From assembly GCA_948146395.1 (NCBI GenBank), contig OX411551.1, positions 46,890,854-46,954,853 on the forward strand: 64,000 nucleotides of DNA. The letters are read 5' to 3'. The stretch is from Fragum whitleyi (taxonomy: Eukaryota > Mollusca > Bivalvia > Cardiida > Cardiidae). The position numbers and the translations under genes were made by a program. Shown here one piece after another: positions 54,201 to 60,232 of the stretch (positions are counted from its first letter, which is position 1; every line of letters starts with the position of its first letter). The notes under the pieces are model-generated. The model worked only from the letters and a program-made list of their open reading frames with translations. It searched no databases and was not told where the DNA came from.

Positions 54201-57025
54201 ATCAACCGACAGCTGAGTGTAGGCACTTTCCCTGGTAAGCTTAAGTAATGATTACTTCAGTATAATTCTTGAGAGCTGTTATTGCTTTAAAGATTGAACA
54301 TTGCAATTGCATTCTAGGTTAAAATTAATCACAATTATTTTATTTAACTAGATTGGTGAACAGTTGTCTGAACCAGAATTTGAAGATGGATCTGTCGAGG
54401 CAGCGGCTCAGGTAAAACTGGAATTTTGATCTAGGATCATTTGTAAAACATTGGTTAACCTATTCATTTTACATCTAGTTCCTAATCATAGATAACTCCC
54501 TCTTCATTAGTCAGTTAAGCTCGGTAAGCTAATTTGGTAACTAGATGGGCTTTAAATCAACAATGCAACATTGGACATAAATCATTGTGACTTTCATCAT
54601 TTATCTCCATGGATAGAAGAAAAGCAACTTGCAAACAGTATTCCTGATTGGGATAGGTTGGTGGTGGTAAAGATGAAATGTGAATGTACTGATCGTAGCA
54701 ACAACAGATAGCTTTTGATTGGTTAAGCTGCAATATTGTTGAAAGTGGTATCAAACTCCAATTCATCAAACAATGCATTTATTCTGAAGTTGAGCAATAT
54801 TGACAGTACTATATTACTCTTTTCATATTTAACGAAGCACAGAGTGCTCAAAGATTTAGCTACTAGCATTTTTATTGGCACCTTGCTGCCTTTTTTAATC
54901 CCGGTTATCCTACGGTAGCATTTAACTGAACTCTGACTTGTTTTTCCGTACTGTACATGAAAATGTGTCTTAATAATTTTCCTAAAAGAACTTGAGTAAG
55001 GTTGAAAGTGTCTGTTAATAAAGTTTTGTTTTCTCTTTTAATGAATAGGAAATTGAATTCAGAGAAGGTGACTGTGTTTGGGCTTTATATGCCCCTGACA
55101 ATGTGTCTTATCCAGCAAAGATTTTGAACTTCAACATCCAACAAAACAGTAAGTATTTCACTTGTTCTTTTTTTTTAATATCATAATTTAATTCTAGGGG
55201 AGTCAAATAAGAGTCCTGCATTCTGATTGGCTAAAACTATGCTTTCATTTTAGATGAAAAATGACAATAAGAAATAAACAATATTTATTGGGGCCTAACA
55301 AAACTTTTGAACTTGCATAGATAATACTTGCTCCTTGCTTTTACTTCATTAATGATACTATGACAAAGACAGATTTGCCAATCTTGATGGAAAAATGATT
55401 GTACACAAAGTAGTTAATGTTGAGCCCATGGTCTAATGGTCAGGAGGGTGGCATTGGGACCTAAAGGTCCCAGGATCGAATCCCAACCAGATCATGGGCA
55501 TTATTCTGAGCAAAGAATTTACTCCACTTTGCTCCTCTACACCCAGGTGTATAAATTTGAGAAATGTAAGTCAAATGGCTGTGGCAGCCAAAGGCGCTAT
55601 ATGTTAACAGCCGACCTGCAATTCAGTGATTGGTCGTGTGAAGTGTTAAGCCGCGTGAATACATAATATTGTAAAACAAGACTATAAACTAAATTTAAAC
55701 TTATATGAAAGAGTACATGAGGTAGATTTGTTCCCTTATTTCAACTGTGATGCACTTTGCTTTGAATGGTCAGATATTTTCTAGGTCTGCTGCTTTTTTA
55801 CCTGGAAAATGAATAACCTTTTTAGCTCGTGGTAATTGGTCAACAACCTTAATAACTTCTCCTGAACCAGTAGGCTGTTTTCAATGAAACTTTACCAGAA
55901 TGTTATAAGGGTGACCCTTTTCAAAAATTCCTGGCAAAATTCTGATTGGCCCATATATATGGCTGGGTCAGAGCAGAGCATTTTAAGCTCGGCTGTTTTT
56001 CGGAGAAAACTCGAGGTATTGCTATAGCCTCCGTGTCGTTGTCGTGTGAAAACTTTGACATTTTGTTATATCTCTGGTTCTACTGAAGGCATTCACTTGA
56101 AACTTGGCACACATGTTCACCATCAAAAGAGCAACATATACTATCAGATGCATTTTGTGCAAATTATGCCACTTTTTATGCTCTTGTATCGAGAGATCGG
56201 GGGCATATTGTTTTACTCATGTCCGTCTGTCCGTCCGTCCGTCTGTCTGTCAGAAAACTTAACCAAACTTAACCTTTTCCTTTTCTCTAAAAGTATTTGA
56301 CATACAAAGTTGTACACCAAAAGTCAAGGTCATGTGACAAGGTCAAGGTCATCTGTCAAGGTCAAACTTTAAAAAAAATGCTGTTACAGGGGCATTCGTG
56401 TTTCACAAACACATCTTGTTTTACTTAGAGTTTTTCCCACCATCCAGCACTCGACAGCCAGGCGTAGGCACCCGCAGGCGGTGCTCTTGTTTCTCTTTGT
56501 AATCTTTGAATGACATCTTCTGAATCATTTGGCCCATTTAAATGAAAATTCATTGGAACGTTCCTTGGGTAACCGTTTTCAAAAATTAATTGAAAATTTG
56601 TTTAAAGATTAGTTGACTTAAGCTTTGACCTTTCCCTTCAAACTTTTGTAGCCATAGTAAACAGAGGGTTATCTTGATTAATGTTATGGACAAATGCTGG
56701 GAGGGGTGTTTTAGGAGAAATATGGTATCTGCATTGCACTTTTTATTACACTTATTTTAAACTAAGTATCATCTTTTTCTTTCAAAGAAGAAACAATATG
56801 TATGTATCTTTTAAGAATTATTCTAGTTGTATTTCAAGTTAAAGTGGTGTTGTTGTTGTCATTGTTATTTCTGTTACGGAAGAGAAATCAGACTAAGTGT
56901 ATTTTCCAGAATACAGAGTGGAATTTGAAGAGGATGGCATCATAGTAGCTGTTAAAAGGGCTGACATTAAGAGGAGGATACCTGAAAAAGTTACCAAGAA
57001 AACCAAAAGACAATCTGGAAAATAA
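24159..57025 (+). CDS. Gene B: ParB-like / HTH / coiled-coil / Tudor-like protein (15 exons)
   Basis: Fifteen exons: 24159-24275, 40853-40982, 41678-41749, 43672-43734, 44754-45205, 46464-46688, 48314-48346, 49107-49157, 50167-50208, 51406-51462, 52660-52737, 53924-53983, 54352-54411, 55049-55148, 56910-57025. Predicted 551 residues, all phases consistent; only the exon 6/7 junction is uncertain. Residues 129-260 resemble the ParB/sulfiredoxin fold: R145-RVRPL, then ETIGGNHSRAAL (G196-L204), then THNIIDQDACEMTFIQK, which sits where bacterial ParB has its 'eN..R..ls..e' helix. Residues 264-297 (RWSSTAKEIFGFK, then a helix ending ADLP) look like the ParB helix-turn-helix. Residues 354-414 are a charged coiled coil, 481-535 a Tudor-like barrel (REGDCVWALYAPD, YPAKIL, YRVEFEEDG), followed by a basic nuclear-signal-like tail. 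A chromatin or DNA role is inferred; function unknown. Confidence 0.85.
24545..24835 (+). repeat. Copy of the ACGCAAGTGCGT block
   Basis: 'gggcgtagctcccattacgcaatttacgcaagtgcgta' through 'gatcataacatcgaaactacagctt' to 'gcgtataaatttcaaagtcctag' follows the same order as the 13.6 and 19.5 kb blocks, more diverged. Confidence 0.6.
24880..25000 (-). repeat. TTAACCCT-type MITE fragment
   Basis: On the minus strand it reads 'ttaacccttgtcatgctgaaccagg..ttcctgcttaggcagga..acatcagcctgcac'. A diverged copy on the plus strand is at 53478-53580. It contains small hairpins ('cctgcttaggcagg'). Confidence 0.5.
25460..26107. mobile_element. 648-base element with 48-50-base inverted repeats
   Basis: The left end (25460-25509, TGGAATAACCAAATTATTAA...) mirrors the right end (26060-26107). 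Inside are three repeats of 'agacaattaccaaattattgtgaaaatcaag' at about 25660, 25736 and 25857, with 'aataatttggtaatt' in reverse between them. No coding capacity. Only a dubious 2-base AT target duplication. Confidence 0.65.
26108..27890. other. Intron 1 of gene B, nothing firm
   Basis: AT-rich. A short GC-richer patch at 27230-27320 ('ggtgtggacacccggtgacccagc') stands out but I cannot name it. Confidence 0.35.
28224..28348 (-). pseudogene. Exon-like segment, unrecognised protein (C-terminal)
   Basis: Behind acceptor CTATTTTTAG the minus strand is open for 41 codons, GILVNTLLGYLQKNTRNCIA then NGLLCGVALADQRSKK, to a stop at 28226-28224. The pattern resembles an ARM/HEAT helical repeat, but this is only an impression. 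It may be the last exon of a nested gene or a relic. Confidence 0.3.
28431..28573 (-). pseudogene. Exon-like segment, unrecognised protein
   Basis: After acceptor TTTCTTTATAG, 47 open codons with helical, coding-like content (DQESEFNFLEEIQFYCIKII ... LLRLSSYAMTEEITETLLE) end in TAA. No good donor precedes the stop, so it cannot be joined cleanly to 28224-28348; a decayed exon is likely. Confidence 0.3.
29336..29533 (+). mobile_element. tRNA-derived SINE, 3' truncated
   Basis: The head 'gtcaaagcgcagttggtagcgcg' (A box) and 'ggttcgaaccc' (B box) are well preserved; the anticodon loop CTGTCGA gives GTC (Asp-like). The body matches the other SINEs up to 'gagaaataccagg' and stops there. Confidence 0.85.
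29753..31021. other. Intron 1 of gene B, one small hAT-like MITE
   Basis: Mostly unremarkable AT-rich intron apart from the CAGGGAT..ATCCCTG element at 30259-30414. Confidence 0.4.
30259..30414. mobile_element. hAT-like MITE (CAGGGAT..ATCCCTG)
   Basis: 156 bases with short CAGGGAT termini and inner inverted segments ('gtgcaaattatctcatttttc' against 'aatgagattttttgcac'). A related right end ('aaatgagatat..ttgcacatg..ttatccctgca') occurs at 34535-34592. The flanking duplication is only 5 bases (CCCTG). Confidence 0.5.
31022..31103 (-). CDS. Candidate exon, unknown minus-strand gene
   Basis: Bounded by a good acceptor (CTACTCCTAG) and a consensus donor (GAG-GTAAGT). One open frame of 27 codons, KAVKTKDMNRKILLPLCTPI then FFINLTE; the other two frames hit stops. 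No homology recognised and no phase-compatible partner found, so it is tentative. Confidence 0.3.
32270..32485 (-). repeat. Family G repeat copy
   Basis: 'accttgaagaatcccttgaccttgattgg' and 'ggttaagttttagcagacagacagac..gtaaaacaatatgcccc' match the reverse orientation of the dispersed family at 56.2 kb. Confidence 0.45.
32930..34040 (+). repeat. Family H repeats (..cagccgagct)
   Basis: Three diverged units with 'aaaaaggggcataa..ttgcacaaaatgcatctagagttatccccctt' and 'gtgccaagttttaagtgaatgccttcagtagaaccagagatataacaaaatgtc', and a GACGACGAC stretch at 33797-33815, followed by 'gaggctatagcaatacctcgg..aaacagccgagctt'. The reverse orientation is at 55984-56190. Confidence 0.55.
34133..34250 (-). 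pseudogene. Exon-like segment, unrecognised C-terminus
   Basis: After acceptor TTATTTTTCAG: NMLIPGWVDGHFTFWTKMVE then IDEEFTERIHSTGMAEYQE and stop TAA. The other two frames close quickly. It looks like real protein but I cannot name the family. It lies inside the 6.2 kb element. Confidence 0.3.
34867..34921 (-). pseudogene. Exon-like segment
   Basis: 55 bases between acceptor TTTTTTTCCCAG and donor CAG-GTATGA. It reads YCNNQFAEASVCPTEYF in one frame, but another frame is also open. It does not fit the phase of 34133-34250. Weak. Confidence 0.2.
35015..35200 (-). pseudogene. Decayed coding relic with in-frame stops
   Basis: One minus-strand frame reads NEKAAYHLTEQLGAEDLI, stop, then GLSGIKRSTKINHLSSVLRE and DGRLGYENLQDCIK, with another TAA just before it. 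Helical spacing and an L..DGRL..NL pattern recall death-fold domains, but this is a guess. The stops mark it as non-functional or non-coding. Confidence 0.25.
36657..36687 (+). repeat. Poly-T / poly-G tract
   Basis: A run of T followed by about 17 G. Low-complexity sequence; the exact length is likely unstable and assembly-dependent. Confidence 0.8.
36700..36945 (+). repeat. Family G repeat copy
   Basis: Contains 'gtcaaggtcaaggtcatttttcaaggtcaaatttg' and a second 'gccaaggtcaaggtcat'. Truncated at both ends. Confidence 0.55.
36980..37050 (-). repeat. SINE 3' fragment
   Basis: 'gattgattgaatggagtttacaccgcattcaacattttt..gttatatcgc' is the reverse complement of the SINE tail and body end seen at 47.48 kb. 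Confidence 0.55.
37464..37745 (+). mobile_element. tRNA-derived SINE, second family
   Basis: 'gtgtccaaggtctagaggtagagcgcc' (A box) and 'tgatttcgattcctggg' (B box), then a body unrelated to the main SINE family, ending in an AAATAAATAAATAAATAG tail. It begins just outside the 6.2 kb element. Confidence 0.65.
37746..40852. other. End of gene B intron 1
   Basis: Contains a tRNA-like fragment (38117-38215, 'gaagcgcagtggtctaagccg') and a segment with two TGACGTCA-type palindromes (38971 and 38999). Several open frames of 60-78 codons look like chance in AT-rich DNA. No splice-supported exon seen. Confidence 0.4.
40853..40982 (+). CDS. Gene B exon 2
   Basis: Acceptor TTTATTGCAG, donor GTAAGT. It encodes IKFADGDHTFKNLRDFKPRN and on to VKQFEEI, residues 40-82, ending with one base of a Met codon. 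No named domain recognised in this N-terminal part. Confidence 0.85.
41678..41749 (+). CDS. Gene B exon 3
   Basis: Acceptor CTTTACAG, donor CAG-GTATTG. It encodes (M)TRLTLVHDSAAEGSIQNADT to CIT; both end codons are split and fit the neighbours. Probably a linker. Confidence 0.75.
41750..42340. other. Intron, nothing recognised
   Basis: Gene B intron 3, first part, AT-rich without clear repeat structure. Confidence 0.4.
42345..42470 (-). repeat. tRNA-derived sequence (SINE head)
   Basis: On the minus strand: 'ggacacagttggtagtgca' (A-box-like) and 'gggttcaaacctgg' (B box) with about the right spacing. No intact tRNA cloverleaf; likely the head of a decayed SINE. Confidence 0.5.
42488..42549. 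repeat. Imperfect hairpin related to the 7.4 kb MITE
   Basis: 'aaaacatgagagaaagggag' mirrors the complement of 'tttttgtctcaatgtttt', with 'aaatgctttcataaagcaattt' in the centre. The stem resembles the internal hairpin of the TTAA MITE at 7328-7556. Confidence 0.45.
42918..43625 (-). repeat. Family R array, reverse orientation
   Basis: Begins 'agctcagccagaggtcagcaagctgacc' and has about five units of 'ctcccaaaccattt..gatttcaatgaaacttgg..tgttcctt..ccccaaaatatggg'. It ends 50 bases before gene B exon 4. Confidence 0.65.
43672..43734 (+). CDS. Gene B exon 4
   Basis: Acceptor CTTTTTTAG, donor CATG-GTAAGT. It encodes (D)EPETRINYHPLAAENNLNSH. It starts and ends in the same split phase; linker before the ParB-like domain. 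Confidence 0.75.
43735..44340. other. Intron, nothing recognised
   Basis: AT-rich gene B intron 4 upstream of a SINE. Confidence 0.4.
44341..44630 (+). mobile_element. tRNA-derived SINE
   Basis: Head 'gtagcgctgtcatctggaagagtc' with anticodon loop CTGTCAA (GTC) and a decayed B box; body 'gacctatgtgggtaagcagctggaggcttaggaaagg..gtgtgagaagtacaaggaatc', tail 'cattcaaataaacaaatcaaa'. Confidence 0.8.
44754..45205 (+). CDS. Gene B exon 5, ParB-like domain
   Basis: Acceptor ATTCTTCAG, donor AAG-GTATGC, residues 129-278. It holds the whole ParB/sulfiredoxin-like fold: a basic RRVRPL segment, helix HVNDLMTKFEQR, strand motif ETIGGNHSRAAL and GLSDEEVLQKGMTHNIID, then helix FIQKTRVIRRI and the start of the HTH region. 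GxHxRxA is the counterpart of the ParB GERRxxA box, with Asn-His-Ser replacing Glu-Arg-Arg. Confidence 0.9.
45431..45595. mobile_element. hAT-like MITE (CAGGGC..GCCCTG)
   Basis: 165 bases; CAGGGCATGAAAATTC at the left mirrors GAATTTTCAAGCCCTG at the right, with inner 'ccacttgtcctgc' and 'gcaggacaagcagacaag' also complementary. Internal motifs recall the hAT MITE at 13965. No perfect 8-base duplication seen. Confidence 0.65.
45600..46070. other. Intron, nothing recognised
   Basis: AT-rich gene B intron 5. Confidence 0.4.
46070..46262 (+). repeat. Family G repeat copy
   Basis: 'tgtgtccgtctctctgtaaagctttaccg' to 'caccaaggtcaagtcatgtgacaaggtcatttgtcaagg'. Confidence 0.55.
46464..46688 (+). CDS. 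Gene B exon 6, end of HTH region
   Basis: Acceptor CTTTCAG; residues 279-353, TTKEALTKLRTMSAVADLPE to FSSYLDSLL. The 'LP(E) + helix' after the HTH is as in bacterial ParB. The 3' end is uncertain: a donor at 46689 (GTTTGT) or at 46681 (GTCTGT), both weak. The frame runs on to a stop at 46715 if unspliced. Confidence 0.75.
46716..47473. other. Intron, nothing recognised
   Basis: Gene B intron 6, first part; a decayed family R trace may lie near 46.95-47.1 kb ('ttttactgggaatgtcc'). Confidence 0.35.
47474..47754 (-). mobile_element. tRNA-derived SINE, full length
   Basis: In reverse: tail 'gattgattgaatgg', body 'gactggagcacctaacaatggattcctggcatttctcccacc' and head 'ctctaccacttgtgccatgatggcggc' with B box 'gggatcgaacaacag'. 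The anticodon loop on the minus strand reads CTGTCAA. Confidence 0.85.
47755..48313. other. Intron, nothing recognised
   Basis: Gene B intron 6, second part; no repeat with definable ends. Confidence 0.4.
48314..48346 (+). CDS. Gene B exon 7 (small, acceptor uncertain)
   Basis: The donor GAA-GTAAGT at 48347 is strong. The coding frame KEVEKKKGRNE is fixed by the next exon. The obvious acceptor TTTTTCAG at 48308-48309 would give a phase that no exon 6 donor supplies, so use of a downstream AG (start 48314 or 48318) is proposed. Lys/Glu-rich start of the coiled coil. Confidence 0.55.
48725..48815 (+). repeat. tRNA-like sequence, probably SINE head
   Basis: 'tcggtagtgtaatggttagcacatctgccc' (A-box region) and 'ggttcgattcccgg' (B box) with a perfect 5-base anticodon stem TCTGC/GCAGA around loop CCAGCAA. 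Acceptor and T stems do not pair well and C-rich sequence follows, so a functional tRNA is unlikely. Confidence 0.55.
48820..49060 (+). repeat. Family G repeat copy
   Basis: 'gggcatattgctttactgttgtatggctgtct' to 'caaagtcaaggtcatgtgacaagctcaaggtcatatgtcaaggtcaaag'. It stops 45 bases before gene B exon 8. Confidence 0.65.
49107..49157 (+). CDS. Gene B exon 8, coiled coil
   Basis: Acceptor GATTTTAG, donor AAG-GTAAAT. 17 codons, ECSTIQDNLHKQNRALK, phase 0 on both sides, with heptad-like hydrophobic spacing. The two other frames meet stops. Confidence 0.75.
49341..49510 (-). repeat. SINE fragment
   Basis: Reverse orientation: 'gattgaataagttttacggtgatttaaacaatatttcagtc..cacagcggctagaccacctaaaaacagattcc', without the tRNA head. 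Confidence 0.6.
49565..49588 (+). repeat. Poly-G tract
   Basis: A run of about 17 G after GTGT. Low complexity, probably unstable. Confidence 0.8.
49589..50166. other. Intron with weak family G trace
   Basis: 'ccacaaggtcatagattaaggtcatttttcaagttcaaatg' near 49917 is a decayed family G copy. Otherwise plain intron. Confidence 0.4.
50167..50208 (+). CDS. Gene B exon 9, coiled coil
   Basis: Acceptor GATTTTTAG, donor AAG-GTAAGT. 14 codons, DENIKLKGENDRLK, phase 0. Asn/Leu heptads continue from exon 8 without a break. Confidence 0.8.
50209..51068. other. Intron, nothing recognised
   Basis: Gene B intron 9 before a truncated SINE. Confidence 0.4.
51069..51249 (+). mobile_element. tRNA-derived SINE, 5' truncated
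   Basis: Starts in the body ('ctctctcaccaataggttgataatcgtag') and runs to the CAAT tail ('cattcaatcaatcaaaa'). The tRNA head is missing, as in LINE-driven incomplete insertion. Confidence 0.8.
51406..51462 (+). CDS. Gene B exon 10, coiled coil
   Basis: Acceptor TATCTTGCAG, donor CAG-GTAATT. 19 codons, NLLAEKDRLISNLKRRQVQ, finishing the coiled coil (residues 396-414). Confidence 0.8.
51463..52659. other. Intron, nothing recognised
   Basis: Gene B intron 10. AT-rich; open frames of 60-70 codons here lack splice sites or recognisable motifs. Confidence 0.4.
52660..52737 (+). CDS. Gene B exon 11
   Basis: Acceptor TTTTTCTAG, donor AAG-GTAAAT. 26 codons from TAPILDDLNLSTREQQQETE to RPRK. Hydrophilic, probably a disordered linker. 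Confidence 0.75.
52738..53923. other. Intron with a TTAACCCT MITE fragment
   Basis: Gene B intron 11. A T/A homopolymer cluster lies at 53010-53047. At 53478-53580 'ttaaccctatcattttgaacatgg..ttcctgctttggcaggaa..atcagcctgcac' matches the minus strand of 24880-25000. Confidence 0.45.
53924..53983 (+). CDS. Gene B exon 12
   Basis: Acceptor TATTTTCAG, donor ATG-GTATTT. 20 codons, RKKDDSNVDPKSVNGEITRM. It begins with a basic cluster joined to the PRK of exon 11, a possible nuclear signal. Confidence 0.7.
54352..54411 (+). CDS. Gene B exon 13
   Basis: Acceptor TTTAACTAG, donor CAG-GTAAAA. 20 codons, IGEQLSEPEFEDGSVEAAAQ, an acidic linker before the Tudor-like domain. Confidence 0.7.
54560..54775 (+). 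repeat. Very degenerate SINE
   Basis: 'gcaatattgttgaaagtggtatcaaactccaattcatcaaaca' matches the SINE 3' end; the upstream part is barely recognisable. Confidence 0.45.
55049..55148 (+). CDS. Gene B exon 14, Tudor-like domain
   Basis: Acceptor ATGAATAG, donor AACA-GTAAGT. It encodes EIEFREGDCVWALYAPDNVS then YPAKILNFNIQQN. 'GD.VWA.Y...YPA.I' is the usual opening of Tudor-like chromatin-reader barrels. Confidence 0.8.
55425..55680 (+). mobile_element. tRNA-derived SINE, third family
   Basis: 'gagcccatggtctaatggtcaggaggg' (A box) and 'aggatcgaatcccaacc' (B box), then 'actttgctcctctacacccaggtgtataaatttgagaaatg' and 'gccaaaggcgctatatgttaa..gccgacctgcaa'. Clearly a different body from the two other SINE families here. 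Confidence 0.7.
55822..55983 (-). repeat. Family R fragment
   Basis: 'agctcgtggtaattggtcaacaacc' and 'cctgaaccagtaggctgttttcaatgaaactttaccagaatg' in reverse orientation. Confidence 0.5.
55984..56190 (-). repeat. Family H repeat
   Basis: 'agctcggctgtttttcggagaaaactcgaggtattgctatagcctccg' to 'gcacacatgttcaccatcaaaagagc' and 'tgcaaattatgcc', the reverse complement of the 33.6-33.9 kb unit. Confidence 0.6.
56190..56425 (+). repeat. Family G repeat, best copy
   Basis: 'gagatcgggggcatattgttttactca', a (GTCC/GTCT) microsatellite (56221-56250), 'gtcaaggtcatgtgacaaggtcaaggtcatctgtc' and the end 'ggggcattcgtgtttcacaaacacatcttgttt'. I associate this family with bivalve genomes. Confidence 0.7.
56910..57025 (+). 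CDS. Gene B last exon
   Basis: Acceptor ATTTTCCAG. It completes the Tudor-like barrel (YRVEFEEDGIIVAVKRADI) and ends with a basic tail (KKTKRQSGK) and stop TAA at 57023-57025. Confidence 0.85.
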
Positions 57026-57163
57026 ACGAGTCATTTCTTCATTCTATCTTCATTACATCTTTCCTTTAAGAAGAAGAATTGTCAGATTTGTCAACTTGAA
57101 ATTGTTTTTCCTTCTGTCAATTTAATTCAGATGAAAATGTAATCTTTTTATGCATAAATTGAA

Positions 57164-57169
57164 AATAAA
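57164..57169 (+). terminator. Gene B polyadenylation signal
   Basis: AATAAA 139 bases after the gene B stop codon, followed within 30 bases by a T-rich stretch. Confidence 0.65.
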
Positions 57170-57675
57170 GCAAGAGTTTTTTCACAATGTTTGCAACAGA
57201 ATCTTTGAACTGATCAATGCCTATTTAAAATGACTTTTTTATATAAATTAATGAGGTTGTTACATCTCAATATCTTAGTTTGCGTCATTTTTCAAAAACT
57301 TGTTGAAAATATGGAGTTTGTTTTTTCTACTTTTTAATTGGTCAGTATGTTGATATTATAAAGCTAAGATTTTTCAGCTGAATTCTCATGCTTAATTGGT
57401 AACAAAGATCATCAATTGACTGTTGCTAGGAGAATTTTGACATTGACCTATTTGTAAGATGTCTTGTCTCATTCATGTTTAATAGATGATAAAAGAAGAG
57501 AAAAGCAATTTGAATTTTCTGCTGTTTCGATTTCGTTTTTAGCAGAATGTTCTCATCTGTATAAGTCCTTCTTAAACATTTAGAATCTAAAGGTTATGAT
57601 AAAGCATCCCAATAGAACTTCTTTCTCGATTCACATAGTTCAGATGAGAGAAAGTTTTCTTTGAAGGGATTGTTT

Positions 57676-58728
57676 TAGCTCACCAGAGCACGAAATGCTC
57701 AAGGTGAGCTATTGTGATTATACAATGTCCTTCGTCCGTCGTGCGTTGTCCATAAACATCTTCTCCTCTTAAACCTTTAGGCCAACCTTGATGAAACTTG
57801 GCAGGAATGTTCCTTGGGTCAAGCTCTACCAAAGTTCTTCAAATAAATGAAATCTACCCTTAACTTTCCCTTTACCCTTAAGAAAAAGGGTGAAATTATG
57901 AAAATTTTCAAAAACCTTCTCTGAAACAAGAAGGCAGACAGCTTTCTTATTTGGTATGTAGCATAACCTAGTTGGCCTCTTCCAAGTTTGTTCATATCAA
58001 AACCCTTTGGTCATATTTGGGCTTTGCCCGGGTGCATCCCTTAAAGCTCATCTAAGCACAAAAAGGTAAAAAAATGAAAATCTTCTTCTCTGAAACCAGA
58101 AGGCAGACAGCATTCATATTTGGTATGTAGCATCATCTAGTGGGCCCCTACCAAGTTTGTTCATATCAAGGCCCCGTGTTCATTTTTGGGCTCCACCCCG
58201 GCGTAACCCTTTTTACATGGAATCAAAGTGTAAAAATCTTTTAAAATCTTCTTTTCGGAAACCAGAGGGCACAAAGTTTACATTTTTTATGTAGCATCAT
58301 CTAGTGGGCCCCTACCAAGTTTGTCATATCAAGACCCTGGGGTCATATTAGGGCTCCACCCGGGCCCATCCCTTTTAGCTTATCTGAGTATGATGGGTGA
58401 AAATAGGAAAACCTTCAAAAATCTTCTTCCCCAAAACCAGAAGGCGGACAGCTTTCATATTTAGTTTGTAGCATCATTCAATGGACTTCAACAAAGTTTG
58501 CTCATATCAAGGCCCTGGGGACATATTTTGACTTCACCTGTGTGCATCCCCTTCTACATAGAATCAAAGAGCGAAAAGGCATATCTGTCTTGCTCTTGGC
58601 TGAAAACATTGCTTGGTATTGATCTTATGTAGAAATTTTCTCCTATATGACATCTGCCTACTTAATCTATGTAATGTCCCAGAGAGACGCAGGTGAGCGA
58701 TCTAACCATCTAACCATCATGGTCCTCT
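57676..58728 (-). repeat. Dispersed element with four 165-base tandem units
   Basis: Left end: hairpin 'agctcaccagagcacgaaatgctcaaggtgagct' (57676-57709). Then four tandem units starting near 57922, 58088, 58251 and 58427 ('cttctctgaaaccagaaggcagacagctttcatatttgg..tagcatcatctagtgggcccctaccaag'). Right end 'aaccatcatggtcctcttgt'. The element near 63.07-63.45 kb has the same two ends in opposite orientation without the tandem block. Tandem-bearing non-autonomous elements (Pearl type) are known from oysters; membership is inferred. Confidence 0.65.
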
Positions 58729-58729
58729 T

Positions 58730-59480
58730 GTTAGCTCACTGGCAGAAGCCACTGGGGATATTGTCATGGCGCTGTGTTTGTTCATGTGTCCATGCCATCG
58801 GTCGCAAATTTTCTGTACAATCTTCACGGAAACAAGGACATGAATTTCAATCTAACTTCAGGAATGATCCGTGGGTGACCCTCTTTCAAAGTTGTTCCAG
58901 AAATTATGATCCAATAGAAAAAAATGACTTCAATGGCATGGCTAATTTCTTAAATCGTTTTATCTCTTTATTATTTGATATCAAACATATTCAATGGGTT
59001 GATCCTATGATGACCTTCTAACAGATAAAAAAGATACTGTGACCAGTGGGAAAATGTTTCCTTCATGGGCTGAGGTCATTTCTCTATATATTATGTGGTG
59101 AAAACTTTGAAAATCATTTTTGCCTTACATTTGGTTATCAATTAAATTTTACTGCTATGATCCTTGGGTGACGCTTCAGATGACAAAATCTATTGTGATT
59201 TGACTAAAATATGTCGGGGGTCAATTCTCTGAATGTTATATAGTGGAAGTTTTGACAAATTGTTTTCTCAGACCCGAACACATGGTTATCTGCCAACTTT
59301 AATATGATTGATCCTTGTGTGACCCTTTATCAGACTACATTAAATTAGACAGATTGGACGGAAACATGTGTTTTCCTTGGAAGTCAATTTTCTTAATGTT
59401 GTTTAGTGGAAAATCATTCCCAGAACATACATGTGGATTTCAGACAAATTTAACTTGAGTGGCCCTTCGGTTAACTCACA
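58730..59480 (-). repeat. Family R array, reverse orientation
   Basis: Starts 'agctcactggcagaagccactgggg..attgtcatggcgctgtg' and contains several units with 'tccgtgggtgaccctctttcaaagttgtt', 'tgaggtcatttctctatatattatgtggtgaaaactttg'. A 124-codon open frame at 58647-59021 is a by-product of the repeat. Confidence 0.6.
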
Positions 59481-60200
59481 AAAAAATTATTTAGACAGAA
59501 AATGCAGAAAAGTATTGTGCATTGAGTTAATACACTGTTTTATAAAAAGTATTATTAGTCTTTGATGATCATTATTAGGAGATTTAGGCCTGTTGAGCGA
59601 ACAAGGTATTAATCATCTCTAATTTTTCTTGATATTGTAAATCATTTACTTTTAATTTATCACACTTGCAAATTTTCTGCACAAAGTTGAGAATGAGTTG
59701 TAGAAATTTTGTTGTATACTTTTAGAATTTCTATAGATAGGAATTTACAACCTTTTTAAGGAAGAAAAAATGAAACTTACAGCTAGTCATGCTGAACCTA
59801 GAATATTCCTGATTGGGAACTGAATGATTGCCATTATTCAACCACTTCTACTATAGGAAGGGAAAGGACCTGTATCATCTCATATATACACACACACATA
59901 AAGTTATTCTAAGATTGTTAATTGACGAAGGTTTATCATTTTGAGTAATACTGAAGAAATAAAGTCAGAAATAAATTTTCAGAATTTTAGTAAATACATT
60001 GCAGTTTTGATTCATCTGTGATATTTTTGTTAAGTCACAACTTCTTAAATCTACAAACTTTGGGCAAATATAAAAGATCAAGAAGCAATATCTTTCATAC
60101 TTTGCAAATTAACACATTTCAAAATATATCATATGGAATTTAATTTTCCATGTTTGTTGTGTAGGATTCAAATAAATAAGTGATGTTGCAAAATTCCATG
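59481..60200. other. Intergenic, nothing recognised
   Basis: AT-rich DNA leading into the palindrome array; a first degenerate unit may lie near 60045. Confidence 0.4.
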
Positions 60201-60232
60201 ATTTTGGTTCATATGTGATATTCTTGTACTTT

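Noticed and set aside
54182..54230. Acceptor-like CTCTACAG followed by YKLYPSTDS and a stop, as an alternative last exon of gene B
   Set aside because: Only nine codons, and the constitutive chain 53983 to 54352 keeps the frame perfectly; no independent support.
58647..59021. 124-codon plus-strand frame
   Set aside because: It lies entirely within a family R repeat in reverse orientation and has no protein-like features.
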